This document shows, piece by piece, positions 8,323 to 16,851 of a stretch of DNA of 28,029 nucleotides; position 1 is the stretch's first letter, and the number at the start of each line of letters is the position of its first letter. The translations under genes and the position numbers were made by a program. Source of the stretch: an uncultured Actinomyces sp. (lineage in GTDB: Bacteria > Actinomycetota > Actinomycetes > Actinomycetales > Actinomycetaceae); the NCBI GenBank assembly GCA_938041695.1, contig CALISI010000083.1:1-28029 (forward strand), given 5' to 3'. The notes below the pieces were generated by a model that worked only from the letters and a program-made list of their open reading frames with translations, was not told where the DNA came from and searched no databases.

Positions 8323-8790
8323 ATGAAGAAACCAGCCGTTTTCCTGGCCGGAGTGGGCACGTGCGCGCTCGCGGTCGCGAGCTGTTCCACCGCGACGTCG
8401 CCGACGCCCTCGCCGCAGTCCGGCGCTCCCGCTGACTCCGCCCAGTCCGCTCCGGGAGCCCCGGCCTCGTCGACGGTCGATCCCGATACCGCGCTGACGT
8501 CGAAGAATGGGCAAAGCGGCCCGAGCGCGCAATCCGGCAGCGAGAACGCCGACGCCACCGTCGTCGTGATCGTCCAGCTCGCGGAAGCCGCTGACGGGGA
8601 GGCTACCCTCGCCTCGATTAACGAGGCGGTGGCTGCGTCCTTCCCGGGCGCGTCCGTGTCTGTGGAGCGCGAGTACCGCAATGCGCTGCGCGGCTACGCC
8701 CTGCGCGTGCCCGCCGGTTCGCTGGAGACGATCCGCGCGGTGAGCGGCGTCCAGGCGGCATACCCGGACGGCAACAACAGCCTCCAGTAA
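8323..8790 (+). CDS. Lipoprotein made of a stand-alone I9 propeptide domain, paralogue of the subtilase N-terminus
   Basis: A 155-residue protein starting at ATG 8323 with SD AAGGAG (8308-8313). Signal peptide with lipobox VASC (Cys21), then a Ser/Pro/Ala linker and an I9-type domain (about 80-148). It aligns with the first ~150 residues of the subtilase 4 kb upstream almost throughout: KKPA...CALAV, D-x-DTALTSK-x-GQS, V-x-VIVQL, SINEAVAA-x-FPGAS, VEREY-x-N-x-L-x-GYAL, VPAGSLETIR. It stops cleanly where the protease domain would begin. I9 domains fold and inhibit their cognate subtilases, so an anchored copy could protect the envelope or assist folding in trans. It could instead be a truncated duplicate, but its reading frame, SD and lipobox are intact. 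Confidence 0.85.
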   Translation: MKKPAVFLAGVGTCALAVASCSTATSPTPSPQSGAPADSAQSAPGAPASSTVDPDTALTSKNGQSGPSAQSGSENADATVVVIVQLAEAADGEATLASINEAVAASFPGASVSVEREYRNALRGYALRVPAGSLETIRAVSGVQAAYPDGNNSLQ

Positions 8791-8809
8791 ACGAGTGGCA
8801 CAGTAAAAG

Positions 8810-8915
8810 TCGCATGTAATTCCACCGGGCGCGTTCGTTGACACGCCTCAAAATCCGCGGAATTCCAACGATTTGATTTCAAAGGTGAAAAGACATGTGG
8901 GGGAATTGCATGCGA
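8810..8915 (-). repeat. 105-bp inverted-end element, copy 2
   Basis: Ends TCGCATGTAATTCC (8810-8823) and GGAATTGCATGCGA (8902-8915), 13 of 14 inverted matches, length 106 bp. Its minus strand aligns with copy 3 over about 60 bases, including TTGAAATC...GTTGGAATTCCG. It begins 20 bp after the lipoprotein stop. Confidence 0.7.
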
Positions 8916-8943
8916 AATTGCTGTCGGTAGCAAGTAGTCATCC

Positions 8944-8996
8944 AGTTACTTCTATTGATCTAGTTAGTTCTCATTTGATGAAAATTAGAAGTAACT
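8944..8996. repeat. AT-rich palindromic array D, 18-bp phase
   Basis: AGTTACTTCTA (8944) and AGTTAGTTCT (8962) are direct units 18 bp apart. TAGAAGTAACT (8986-8996) is the exact inverse of the first and, with its flank, an 11-of-12 inverse of the second. The single inverted unit can therefore pair with either direct unit. It sits between the lipoprotein and the convergent flippase gene in locally AT-rich DNA. Confidence 0.6.
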
Positions 8997-9097
8997 AGAA
9001 ACAAAATGACTGTTGTCAGGCACGCGAGAGCGCGGGTGTGGATGTATCCGGCTTGTAGCATCGTGAGTGAAGAGGCTACTGTTCGGCACAGATAGTA

Positions 9098-9138
9098 ATC
9101 CGGCTGCCTCGCGCCGAGGTAGCGCGCGACAGCCGGAT
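9098..9138 (-). terminator. Terminator hairpin downstream of the flippase-like gene
   Basis: ATCCGGCTG (9098-9106) and CAGCCGGAT (9130-9138) form a 9-bp stem with an inner stem CCTCG/CGAGG. On the minus strand it follows the TAG at 9164 by about 25 bp and is followed by a T-containing stretch. It may act on both convergent transcripts. Confidence 0.55.
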
Positions 9139-9163
9139 ACCGATTGCGTCAGCGGGGCAGACC

Positions 9164-12001
9164 CTAGATCATGTCCTTCTTTTCCATGTACTTCATCGCC
9201 AGCCAGCCGAACGGGATGCGGCCGTAGAAGGTGACGAGACGGTAGAGCAGAGCCGTTGCGATGGCGACCGACGAGGAGATGCCCGCGACCGTCAGGCCCG
9301 AGGTCAGAGCCGTTTCGACCGTACCGATACCGCCCGGCGAGGGGATAAAGGAGCCGGCCGCGTTCGCCGTCAGGTAGGTGATCGACACCGTGGAGAAGTT
9401 CAGCGAACCGCCCATGGCGAGCAGCGCCGTCCAGAACGCGCCCACGTAGCCGATGTTCATCAGCAGGTTGCCGCCCACGACAGCTGCGAGGCGACGCGGC
9501 TGGCCGATGATCCACAGGAGGCGCGGGTAGACCTGCTGCCAGGTTGGCTGAATCTTCGACCAGATCCAGCGGCGCACCTTCGGTACGGCGACGATGACGC
9601 CGACCGCGACCATGACGACCGCGACGACACCCAGGATTGTGCCGTAGGGGACCGATACGGACAGTGACGACCCGGCGATCACCATGACGAGCAGCAGCAG
9701 GATGATCGTGATGAGCGCCTGCGAGATCTGCATGAGGGTCACGGTCGTCACCGCCATCGCGGTGGGGACGCGGCGCTTGCGTAGGTAGCGCAGGTTGAGG
9801 GCCGCGGGTCCCACGCCGGCGGGCGCCACGATCGTAATGATCGAGGCCGCGACCTGGGCGATGAGGGTTTCCCGCAGGCTCAGCTTCTCAGGCGACAGGG
9901 CAACAAGCGGTACCGCGGAGCCGACCCAGATGAGGCACGCGAGCACGGCAGAAGCGAGCATCCACCATGGGTTCGCGCTCTTGACCGTCGTCACGATGTC
10001 GCTGAAGTTCAGCGAGCCCACAACGATGAAGACGGCGATGAACGCCACCGCGATCGTGAAGATCGTGCGCGGGCGGAAGCGCCGCAGGTCAGCCGTCGGC
10101 GCGGTTTCGGCCTCGGAGTCGCCCACGAGGGCCGCACGCAGCTCGCTCAGCAGGTCGGAACGGCGCAGACGCTGATTGACCGACGCGGGAAGAACGGGCT
10201 TCTGGATGACGGGGGCGCACGCGATCAGCGTCTCCTCACCCACGCAGCGCCGTCCGGCCTCGAGCGCCCGCTCGGGTCCCACGGCCAGCGCCGTGAGGAC
10301 CAGCATCTGCGCGATGTCGATCGACTGGTTGAGCTCGGTCGTCGCAACCTCGCCGGAATCCCAGTCGAGGAGCCACACGTCCGAGGAGGAATCGACGACC
10401 ACGGCCTCGGGAGTGAGGGCGCGGTGCGAAATGCCGCGCACGTGCGCGAAGTGAAGCTGCTCCCACGCGCGATCCAAGACCTCGTCCGTCGCGGCCTCGC
10501 TGAGTTCCGTCAGCGGGGTCGTCGGAGGCAGCGCGGACATGACCAGGATGATCGAGTCGGAGGCCGAGGCGATGCCGATCGGCTCCTGCGTGAACACGCC
10601 CGCACGCAGCGCCTGCAGCGTCGTGAACGACGAGCGCTCGGCCTGCGCCTTGAGCGAGGGGGACACCCACCGGCTGATGCCGCGCAGACGCAGGTTGTTC
10701 CACATTTCGAGGAGGGTGCCGGTCAGCTCCTGGCCGGGGTCCATGGCGATGAGCTCGTAGGCCACGCCCGTGTCGCTCCACGCCTGGTAGTGGCGGTGGT
10801 GGTCCTGGCCCGGGTGACGCGTCACCGTGACGCCCATGTCGCCCAGGTCGGCGGGCATCTGCGTGAGGTGGCCGCGCGGGTCTTCGGCGACGGCCCAGGT
10901 CGACAGAGGCTCCTCGGTGGTGTCGAGGTCGGTGCGCACGATCCGCGAGGGCGTAATCCCGATGCCGAGGAGCGCCTCGACGAGTTTCGCGCCCTTGGCC
11001 CTCTGGTCGTCATAACCCATGATCCACCGCGAGCCCGAGCCGAAGGCGCGGCCCAGGAACACGGAGATGAAAGCGACGGGCAGAGTCATGGAGGAGCGCA
11101 GCACGCCCAGGATGAGGACGATCCACAGGCCGGTCCAACCCCAGCGGATCGCCTTCATGGACTGGGCCTCGCCCGCGGAGGTGAACAGGGCGCACAGGGT
11201 CATGATCACCAGGTTGATCGCAATCGCGATGCCCGTTTGTGAGCCCTGGGTGGCGAGCGCCCGGTCCACGCTCAGCGGCGCGGTCAGTTCCGAGGGGAGC
11301 AGCCCCGTCAGCAGGATGATGATCCAGCCGCCGACTGCCGCCACGAGGCTCGTGACCAGGACCTGGATGATCGCCTGGAGGCGTCTGCGCAGTGCGAGCG
11401 AGACGATCACGAGGATCGGCGTAGTCAAAATGATGAGGCCCTCGGTGATGCTCACCGGCAGGATGAGGATCTTGCGGACCAGCTGGAAGCTGAGGACGTC
11501 CATGGTGACGCCGCGCGTGGTTGCGCTGGCGAGCGCGCCGATCGTCCAGATGAAGAAAATCGCGATGAGGGAGATGACGACGTCGATGGCGTCCTCGCGG
11601 CGGCGTCGCACGCTCGTGATGCGGTCGGCGATGTAGACGGGGCGGGGCAGGCGCATGCGGCGCACGGGCAGGGTCGCGGCGATCTCGCCGGTGGCCGGGG
11701 CGGGGGTCTTCTCCGCCTCCTCGGATGCGTTCGCGGGGGCCGCTTCCTCGGCGCCGTGCGCATCTGCGGTGCTGTCCGTGGCCACGGGCGTGGACGAGGC
11801 CGGGGCGGGCTCTTGCGCGTCGGCGGCGCTATCGGAATCGGTGGTGGCGGGCGGGGGAGGCGCCGTGACGCCGCTGTCGTCGATCATTCCCATGAGGGCG
11901 TCGACCCCGTTCTCAGCGGAATCGTCAGATGATGATGGGACGAAGAGGAGGTTTGTGTCAGCGACCGGCGAGCCGTCGTGTGAATCCTTGCGCTTCCTCA
12001 T
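9164..12001 (-). CDS. LPG-synthase-TM/UPF0104 flippase-like membrane protein with kinase-like domain
   Basis: A 945-residue protein. Residues 1-130 are acidic, Ala/Pro/Glu-rich and disordered. About 150-370 contain several membrane segments. About 390-620 resemble a protein-kinase fold: HRALTPEAVVV at His526 occupies the catalytic-loop position and DWD (546-548) the metal-binding position, but the HRD Asp and a clear ATP lysine are missing, so it looks like a pseudokinase. About 640-940 is an eight-segment LPG_synthase_TM region with the family signature 'PSPGGIGTVE...TALLYRLVTFY'. Families of this type move lipids across the membrane; there is no MprF aminoacyltransferase domain. ATG 12001 is chosen because a -10 TAGGAT lies seven bases before it; longer frames would cross that promoter. 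It is divergent from dedA, suggesting an envelope role. Confidence 0.82.
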   Translation of the reverse strand: MRKRKDSHDGSPVADTNLLFVPSSSDDSAENGVDALMGMIDDSGVTAPPPPATTDSDSAADAQEPAPASSTPVATDSTADAHGAEEAAPANASEEAEKTPAPATGEIAATLPVRRMRLPRPVYIADRITSVRRRREDAIDVVISLIAIFFIWTIGALASATTRGVTMDVLSFQLVRKILILPVSITEGLIILTTPILVIVSLALRRRLQAIIQVLVTSLVAAVGGWIIILLTGLLPSELTAPLSVDRALATQGSQTGIAIAINLVIMTLCALFTSAGEAQSMKAIRWGWTGLWIVLILGVLRSSMTLPVAFISVFLGRAFGSGSRWIMGYDDQRAKGAKLVEALLGIGITPSRIVRTDLDTTEEPLSTWAVAEDPRGHLTQMPADLGDMGVTVTRHPGQDHHRHYQAWSDTGVAYELIAMDPGQELTGTLLEMWNNLRLRGISRWVSPSLKAQAERSSFTTLQALRAGVFTQEPIGIASASDSIILVMSALPPTTPLTELSEAATDEVLDRAWEQLHFAHVRGISHRALTPEAVVVDSSSDVWLLDWDSGEVATTELNQSIDIAQMLVLTALAVGPERALEAGRRCVGEETLIACAPVIQKPVLPASVNQRLRRSDLLSELRAALVGDSEAETAPTADLRRFRPRTIFTIAVAFIAVFIVVGSLNFSDIVTTVKSANPWWMLASAVLACLIWVGSAVPLVALSPEKLSLRETLIAQVAASIITIVAPAGVGPAALNLRYLRKRRVPTAMAVTTVTLMQISQALITIILLLLVMVIAGSSLSVSVPYGTILGVVAVVMVAVGVIVAVPKVRRWIWSKIQPTWQQVYPRLLWIIGQPRRLAAVVGGNLLMNIGYVGAFWTALLAMGGSLNFSTVSITYLTANAAGSFIPSPGGIGTVETALTSGLTVAGISSSVAIATALLYRLVTFYGRIPFGWLAMKYMEKKDMI

Positions 12002-12008
12002 GTTGCCT

Positions 12009-12014
12009 ATCCTA
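12009..12014 (-). promoter_or_regulatory. -10 of the flippase-like gene, leaderless
   Basis: TAGGAT (12014-12009, extended TATAGGAT) is followed by seven bases and ATG 12001. No SD and no convincing -35. Confidence 0.6.
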
Positions 12015-12075
12015 TAGTCGCGGTCAACAAAGGTAGGGTTAGGGTGATACATTCCCGGCAGAAAAGGGCCCTATC

Positions 12076-12741
12076 GTGACCTGGTCGACACTCGTGACCG
12101 CATCAGATCCGTCGATGCTGCACACCGTTATCGAGTGGTTTAAAAATCCCGAGACCCTGCTCGTTGCCATGGGGCCATGGGTGCTGTGGGGAACGATGCT
12201 CATCGTCCTCATCGAGTCCGGTGTCCTGTTCCCGGTCCTGCCCGGTGAGTCCCTGCTGTTCACCGCGGGCCTGCTCCACGACCGCCTCGGCCTGCACCTG
12301 CCGACCCTGATCCTCCTCGTCGTCGTCGCCGCGTTCATCGGCGCGCAAATCGGCTACTTCCTGGGCGCGAAGTGGGGACGGCGCTTCTTCAAGCCGGACG
12401 CCCGCATCCTCAAGACGGAGCACCTGGAGAAGGCGGAGCACTACTTCACGAACTACGGAGGCCGCTCGCTGGTCATCGGCCGTTTTATTCCCTTCGTGCG
12501 CACCTTCATCCCGATCGCCGCGGGCATTGCCCGCTACCCCTACGCGAAGTTCCTGGTCTTCAACACGCTCGGTTCTCTTCTCTGGGGCGCAGGCTTCATC
12601 CTCGTGGGCGCCCTCCTGGGCAACGTTCCCTTCGTGCACGACAACCTGACGCTCATCCTCGGCGTCATCATCCTCGCGTCGGTCCTGCCCGTCATCATTG
12701 AGATGATCGGTAAGCGCCGCGCCGCATCCGAGGAGGAGTAA
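12076..12741 (+). CDS. DedA family membrane protein
   Basis: A 221-residue integral membrane protein of the DedA/SNARE-associated family, whose members act as undecaprenyl-phosphate or phospholipid flippases. The two family signatures are present: ESGVLFPVLPGESLLFTAG (about residues 49-67) and GRFIPFVRTFIPIAAG (about 134-149), containing the conserved acidic and arginine residues needed for function. Around five hydrophobic segments are visible. The GTG at 12076 is preceded by AAAAGGG (12062-12068). It is followed after 3 bp by the DUF6541 gene, whose SD lies inside the last codons of this gene, so the pair is an operon. It is divergent from the flippase-like gene, with only 74 bp between start codons. 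Confidence 0.92.
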   Translation: MTWSTLVTASDPSMLHTVIEWFKNPETLLVAMGPWVLWGTMLIVLIESGVLFPVLPGESLLFTAGLLHDRLGLHLPTLILLVVVAAFIGAQIGYFLGAKWGRRFFKPDARILKTEHLEKAEHYFTNYGGRSLVIGRFIPFVRTFIPIAAGIARYPYAKFLVFNTLGSLLWGAGFILVGALLGNVPFVHDNLTLILGVIILASVLPVIIEMIGKRRAASEEE

Positions 12742-12744
12742 GCC

Positions 12745-15000
12745 GTGCTGGCCTGGTGGATGCTGCTTCCGACCCTGCTGGCCATGATGGTCGCCCTGGT
12801 GCTGCCGGGCTTCATGTGGCTGCGGGCCGGGGGGCGCTCGTCGCTCGTCGCGGTTGCGGCCGCGCCCGCGTTCACCTTCGGCCTCGTCACGTTCCTGTCA
12901 GTGGCCTACCCGGCCCTCGACATTGAGTGGGAACCCTCCACCGCCCTGCCAGTCCTCGGCCTGAGCGCTATCGGCGGCGCGACCGCGTGGGCGCTGAGCT
13001 TCTTTCACCGCAGCAACGGCGGTTTCTCGCTGCGGGGAGTTCCCCTGCGCGAGGCCATCGGCGTGCGCGTGCCCATCGGTGGCGCGCAGGCGGCCGTCCG
13101 CGCCTCCACGTGGGGAGCAATCCTCGTCGGCTTCCTCGTGGCCGCGTGGCCGCTTCTTGCGGGCGCAGACCCGGCTAACCCCGTCCAGCAGTGGGACCCG
13201 ACCTTCCACCAGAACGGCGTGCACGCGATCCTCTACGGAAAGGATGCGAGCCCCTTCGGAGGGCTCCACGAGCTCTACGGCGGCCGCAGCGTCTACTATC
13301 CGACGGGCTGGCACGCGTTCGTCGCGCTTTTCGCGCGCTACGACTCGGTCGTCCAGACCGCTAACGTCTCGTCGCTGGCGCTCATGGCTGTGTGGGTGAT
13401 CGGCCTGGCAGCGCTCGTCTCGGTGCTCACCGCGTCGCGCAGCGCCCTCCTCGCGGCCCCGATCATCGGCGGCATGCTGCTCAACATGCCGGCCGACGCG
13501 CTCACCATGTACAACCAGTGGCCCAACTCGACCGGCACCGCGCTGGTCCCGGGGCTCGCCGCCGCCGCGATCGTCGTCGGTCGGCGCTTTACCACGGATC
13601 TGCGAGCCGGAGACGGAGTGCGCGCGTTCATGCGGCGCATCCCGCAGGCCGTCTTCCTGTTGATCGGCGCCCTCGGCCTCGTCGGTGCGCACCCGAGCGC
13701 CGCGTTCTCGATCCTCGCGTTGCTGATCGCGCCCCTCCTGGCCTCTCTCGCATCCTTCGCTCGCCGGGCCTACGAGCGCGATGGACGAGGCCAGCTCGCC
13801 GCCCTCGCATGGGGTGCCCTCGCGCTCGGCGTCGTCGCGGCACCCCTCCTCGCGCTGTCGTCGTCGAAGATCCAGGCGATGGGTGCCTACCGGCGCGACG
13901 GCAGCAACTGGGGTGAGGCCTTCGCCCACGCATTCCTGCCCTACCCGCCCTTCACGAGCACGCCGAGCACCACCTACTGGACCCTCATTCAGCTGCTCCT
14001 CCTCATCGCGGGCATCGCCGCGACCGCGCGCCTGCACACCCTCTGGCGCCGGCTCGACCCCCTCGAGCGCGCCGCCGAACAGGCCGGACTCACGCAGGAA
14101 GCGGACGAGGACGAGGGGGCCCCGGCCTCGTCCGACGAGGAAGAGGCGCTGCCCCTGCCGTGCTGGCCGCTCGTCTCCTACCTGATCCTCGCGGGCCTGA
14201 CCGGCCTCGCGTACGCGCCCAACTCGGCGCTGCGCACCTACCTGCTGGCCCCCTGGTACAAGGACGCCCGACGCATCATGGGCGTCGAAGACATCGCGTT
14301 GACGATCCTCATGGCGGTCGGAACCGCCGCGATCATACATGCCCTGCATGCCGCGTGGACCAGATCCCTGCAGTGCATCCTCGCCGAACGCGGTGTCGAC
14401 GACGAGATCGAGGCCCCGCGCTGGCCGATCCAGGTGGGCGTCGGACTCCTCCTCCTCGTCCTGTCCGGCTTCGGCGCGATCGATGCGCGAAACACCGCGG
14501 TCGCCTACGTGTACGACCCCGCGCACCTGGGCAAGCCCGGCATGGCCACCACCGGCGAACTCGCCATGGCGCGCCGCATGAAATACACGACCGCGCCCAA
14601 CGCTCTCATCCTCGGCGACCCAATCGCGGGCGCCGCCTACTCCGAGATTCTCGGCGGGCGCAAGGCCGTCTTCCCGCAGCTGAGCACAGTCAACGCGGAC
14701 GGCGCCTCGCAGAAAGTCCTCACCCAGCGCTTCCACGACATCGCGACCGACCCCGAGGTGTGCGAGGTCGTGCGCCGACTCGGCATCACGCACTTCTACG
14801 AGGAAGAAGACGGCGCCTACTACAACTTCATGCGTTCTGCCCGTAACCCGGGTCTCTACGGCGTCGACACGTCCAGCGGGTTCGAGCTCGTCGACGCGGG
14901 CGGCACCGCGAAGCTGTGGAAGATCACCGCGTGCGGCGACATCACCCCCGGCGGCGGCCGCGACGCCTTCGCGACCGGCGTCCCCGGGGGCGGCAGCTGA
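12745..15000 (+). CDS. DUF6541 family polytopic membrane protein
   Basis: A 751-residue protein with 12 or more hydrophobic segments spread over residues 1-600 and a soluble C-terminal region of about 150 residues. An acidic linker (EADEDEGAPASSDEEE, about 450-467) lies between membrane blocks. The extracellular-loop pattern after the first block (QQWDPTFHQNGVHAIL...) has the early Asp characteristic of GT-C-like membrane glycosyltransferases, and DUF6541 proteins are usually found in actinobacterial envelope loci. The family call is by recognition of overall character; a catalytic role is not shown. GTG 12745 has AGGAGG at 12731-12736 with 8-base spacing, embedded in the dedA stop region. 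Confidence 0.75.
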   Translation: MLAWWMLLPTLLAMMVALVLPGFMWLRAGGRSSLVAVAAAPAFTFGLVTFLSVAYPALDIEWEPSTALPVLGLSAIGGATAWALSFFHRSNGGFSLRGVPLREAIGVRVPIGGAQAAVRASTWGAILVGFLVAAWPLLAGADPANPVQQWDPTFHQNGVHAILYGKDASPFGGLHELYGGRSVYYPTGWHAFVALFARYDSVVQTANVSSLALMAVWVIGLAALVSVLTASRSALLAAPIIGGMLLNMPADALTMYNQWPNSTGTALVPGLAAAAIVVGRRFTTDLRAGDGVRAFMRRIPQAVFLLIGALGLVGAHPSAAFSILALLIAPLLASLASFARRAYERDGRGQLAALAWGALALGVVAAPLLALSSSKIQAMGAYRRDGSNWGEAFAHAFLPYPPFTSTPSTTYWTLIQLLLLIAGIAATARLHTLWRRLDPLERAAEQAGLTQEADEDEGAPASSDEEEALPLPCWPLVSYLILAGLTGLAYAPNSALRTYLLAPWYKDARRIMGVEDIALTILMAVGTAAIIHALHAAWTRSLQCILAERGVDDEIEAPRWPIQVGVGLLLLVLSGFGAIDARNTAVAYVYDPAHLGKPGMATTGELAMARRMKYTTAPNALILGDPIAGAAYSEILGGRKAVFPQLSTVNADGASQKVLTQRFHDIATDPEVCEVVRRLGITHFYEEEDGAYYNFMRSARNPGLYGVDTSSGFELVDAGGTAKLWKITACGDITPGGGRDAFATGVPGGGS

Positions 15001-15155
15001 AACGGTGACGCTTGCTCGGCGGCGTACTCGTTCCCGGGCGTGCTCGTTCCCGGGGCGTGCTCGCACGAGGTCCGCGCGCCCCTCGAATCCCGCGCGATTG
15101 GCCACAATGCGTCCTCGGCGCTGAAACGAGGCGGCGCCGCGCGCGATGCTCTCGT

Positions 15156-15161
15156 TACCCT
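15156..15161 (+). promoter_or_regulatory. -10 of pheA, leaderless
   Basis: TACCCT (15156-15161) lies seven bases before ATG 15169, with no SD. The -35 region is not recognisable. Confidence 0.5.
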
Positions 15162-15168
15162 TGACACC

Positions 15169-16176
15169 ATGACGACGAACATTCCCGGCCCCGCGCCCCT
15201 CGGTGACAAGCTTCGTATCGCCTTCCTCGGCCCCTTCGGCACGTTTACCGAACAGGCTGTCCACCAGGTCGCTCCCGCCGGCGCGATCCTCATGCCGATG
15301 ACGAGCGCCCCACAGGCGCTCGCGGCCGTGCGTCGCGGCGAGGCCGACCGCGCCGTCGTCCCGATCGAAAACTCCATCGAGGGCGGCGTCAATGCGACGC
15401 TGGATTCCCTCTCGCACGGCGATCCCCTCGTCATTGTTGCCGAGATGCACGTGCATGTCGTCTTCCAGCTGGCCGTCCTGCCGGGCACACGCCCCGAGGA
15501 TATTCGCCGCATTGGCACCCACCCGCACGCGTGGGCGCAGTGCCGCGGCTGGGTCGAAGAGACGTTCCCCGGCGCGATTCACGTGCCCGCCACGTCGACG
15601 GCCGCCGCCGCCGAGCTGCTCTCGGACGGCGATGCCTCCTTCGATGCCGCCCTGTGTAACGCGGTCTCGGTCAACACCTACGGCCTGGAGGCCCTGTTCA
15701 CCGACGTCGCCGACAATCCGGGCGCGATCACCCGCTTCGTCCTGGTGGCCCGCCCCGGTGTGGTGCCCCCGCCCACCGGCGCGGATAAGACGACCATCCA
15801 GGTGGCCCTGCCCGTCAACGAGTCGGGTGCGCTGCTGACCCTCCTCGAGCAGTTCTCGGCGCGTGGCGTCGACCTGTCGCGCATTGAGTCGCGCCCGAGC
15901 GGGGACGGCCTCGGCAACTACACGTTCAGCATCGACATCGTCGGCCACATTCGCGAGGAGCGCGTCCAGGCTGCGCTCGTCGGTCTGCACCGGTACTCGC
16001 CGGAGGTTCGTTTCATGGGGTCCTACCCGCGCGTCGACGGAGTGCGCGCGGCGGTGGCCCCAGGGACAACGGACGAGGCCTTCCGTGCGGGTCGTGCGTG
16101 GGTCGCGGACCTGCTGCACGGCGGGGATGGCACGGGCGAGGACGCTGGCAGCGCGCCGTCCTGGCCGTTGGCCTGA
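15169..16176 (+). CDS. pheA: Prephenate dehydratase
   Basis: A 335-residue stand-alone prephenate dehydratase that converts prephenate to phenylpyruvate for phenylalanine synthesis. The N-terminal catalytic part opens RIAFLGPFGTFTEQA, has the conserved VPIENSIEGGV segment, and the Thr-Arg-Phe catalytic motif at 188-190 (ITRFVLVA). The C-terminal ACT domain (about 218-300) shows the phenylalanine-binding motifs GALLTLL and ESRPSGDGLGNYTF (Glu240), so feedback inhibition by phenylalanine is expected. Length fits the actinobacterial enzymes, with a 30-residue low-complexity tail. ATG 15169 is preferred over the upstream ATG 15040 because homology starts near residue 14 and a -10 sits just before it. 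It is convergent with the lipid kinase across a repeat-filled gap. Confidence 0.95.
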   Translation: MTTNIPGPAPLGDKLRIAFLGPFGTFTEQAVHQVAPAGAILMPMTSAPQALAAVRRGEADRAVVPIENSIEGGVNATLDSLSHGDPLVIVAEMHVHVVFQLAVLPGTRPEDIRRIGTHPHAWAQCRGWVEETFPGAIHVPATSTAAAAELLSDGDASFDAALCNAVSVNTYGLEALFTDVADNPGAITRFVLVARPGVVPPPTGADKTTIQVALPVNESGALLTLLEQFSARGVDLSRIESRPSGDGLGNYTFSIDIVGHIREERVQAALVGLHRYSPEVRFMGSYPRVDGVRAAVAPGTTDEAFRAGRAWVADLLHGGDGTGEDAGSAPSWPLA

Positions 16177-16287
16177 CGCTCGGGTTGCCGCGCGGATCCA
16201 AGAGGCGTCGCCCCGGCAGGTCTGCAGCGCTGAGGGATAAGCCGGGTCACGGCATCTGCCGCTCCAACGAACTGTTAACCGATCTGT

Positions 16288-16404
16288 ATCGGGCAGGTCT
16301 GCACCAGATAGGGAGCATTACACCAGTTAGGGAGTGTTGCACTACCTCCGAGCTGGTGTCATACCCCGCTCAGTGGTGTAACACCACTGAGAAACAAGGC
16401 AGAT
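16288..16404. repeat. Palindromic array C1, near-identical to C4
   Basis: Direct units TGCACCAG (16300), TACACCAG (16319) and TGCACTAC (16338) are spaced 19 bp; inverted units CTGGTGTC (16353) and AGTGGTGT (16372) follow, and the AGTGGTGT-A-ACACCACT hairpin closes it. The whole ~105-bp core recurs at 16852 with about eight differences. A 12-base piece of its left end (GGCAGGTCTGCA) also occurs at 16215. Confidence 0.8.
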
Positions 16405-16525
16405 CGTGGAGATGTGCAGTGGGTTGGTGTTGGAGATGGGCGAGTCTTAGCCTCGAGGCTCCGCGCTGAGGCGTCACTAGATGCCTGGTCGAGGTGCAAC
16501 GAGAAATCTAGCGTCCCATCGTCGG

Positions 16526-16605
16526 GATTCAACTCGTTTGGGGAGATTCAACCTGATCAGGAAGATTCCACCCGATCAGAAGGGGTTGAATCTTCCTGAT
16601 CGGCT
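16526..16605. repeat. Palindromic array C2, GATTCAAC units
   Basis: Direct units GATTCAAC, GATTCAAC and GATTCCAC start at 16526, 16545 and 16564, exactly 19 bp apart. The inverse GTTGAATC follows at 16585 and continues as TTCCTGATCGG, giving a near-perfect ~20-bp stem with the segment from 16555 to 16574. Confidence 0.75.
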
Positions 16606-16696
16606 GTAACGCCTCATCGGTAACAAGCGTCGTCGTGGAATTTGTCGCCGGCAGTGCCTCCTGTCGGCGTTCAATGGGGCGCAGACCCTGCAGCAC

Positions 16697-16799
16697 TGCA
16701 CTAGATGCAGCAGCAATGCACTAGTTGTGGGGGTATTGCACTGCTTCCTATCTAGTGGAATGCTACGCGAAGTAGTGCAACGCTGCGCTAAGTAGTGCA
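16697..16799. repeat. Palindromic array C3, TGCACTA units in exact 20-bp phase
   Basis: Direct TGCACTAG, TGCACTAG and TGCACTGC start at 16697, 16717 and 16737. Inverted TAGTGGA, TAGTGCA and TAGTGCA start at 16753, 16773 and 16793. Both arms are in strict 20-bp register, while the 12 bases between unit cores vary. Confidence 0.8.
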
Positions 16800-16851
16800 C
16801 TGCTACTTGGCAACAAGCTCGTGCGCGGCACGCGCTGCTCCAGCGAGCTAG

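Noticed and set aside
12898..16119. A 1073-codon open frame on the minus strand across DUF6541 and pheA
   Set aside because: Antisense to two well-supported genes; length follows from high GC at third positions. No domain or start signal.
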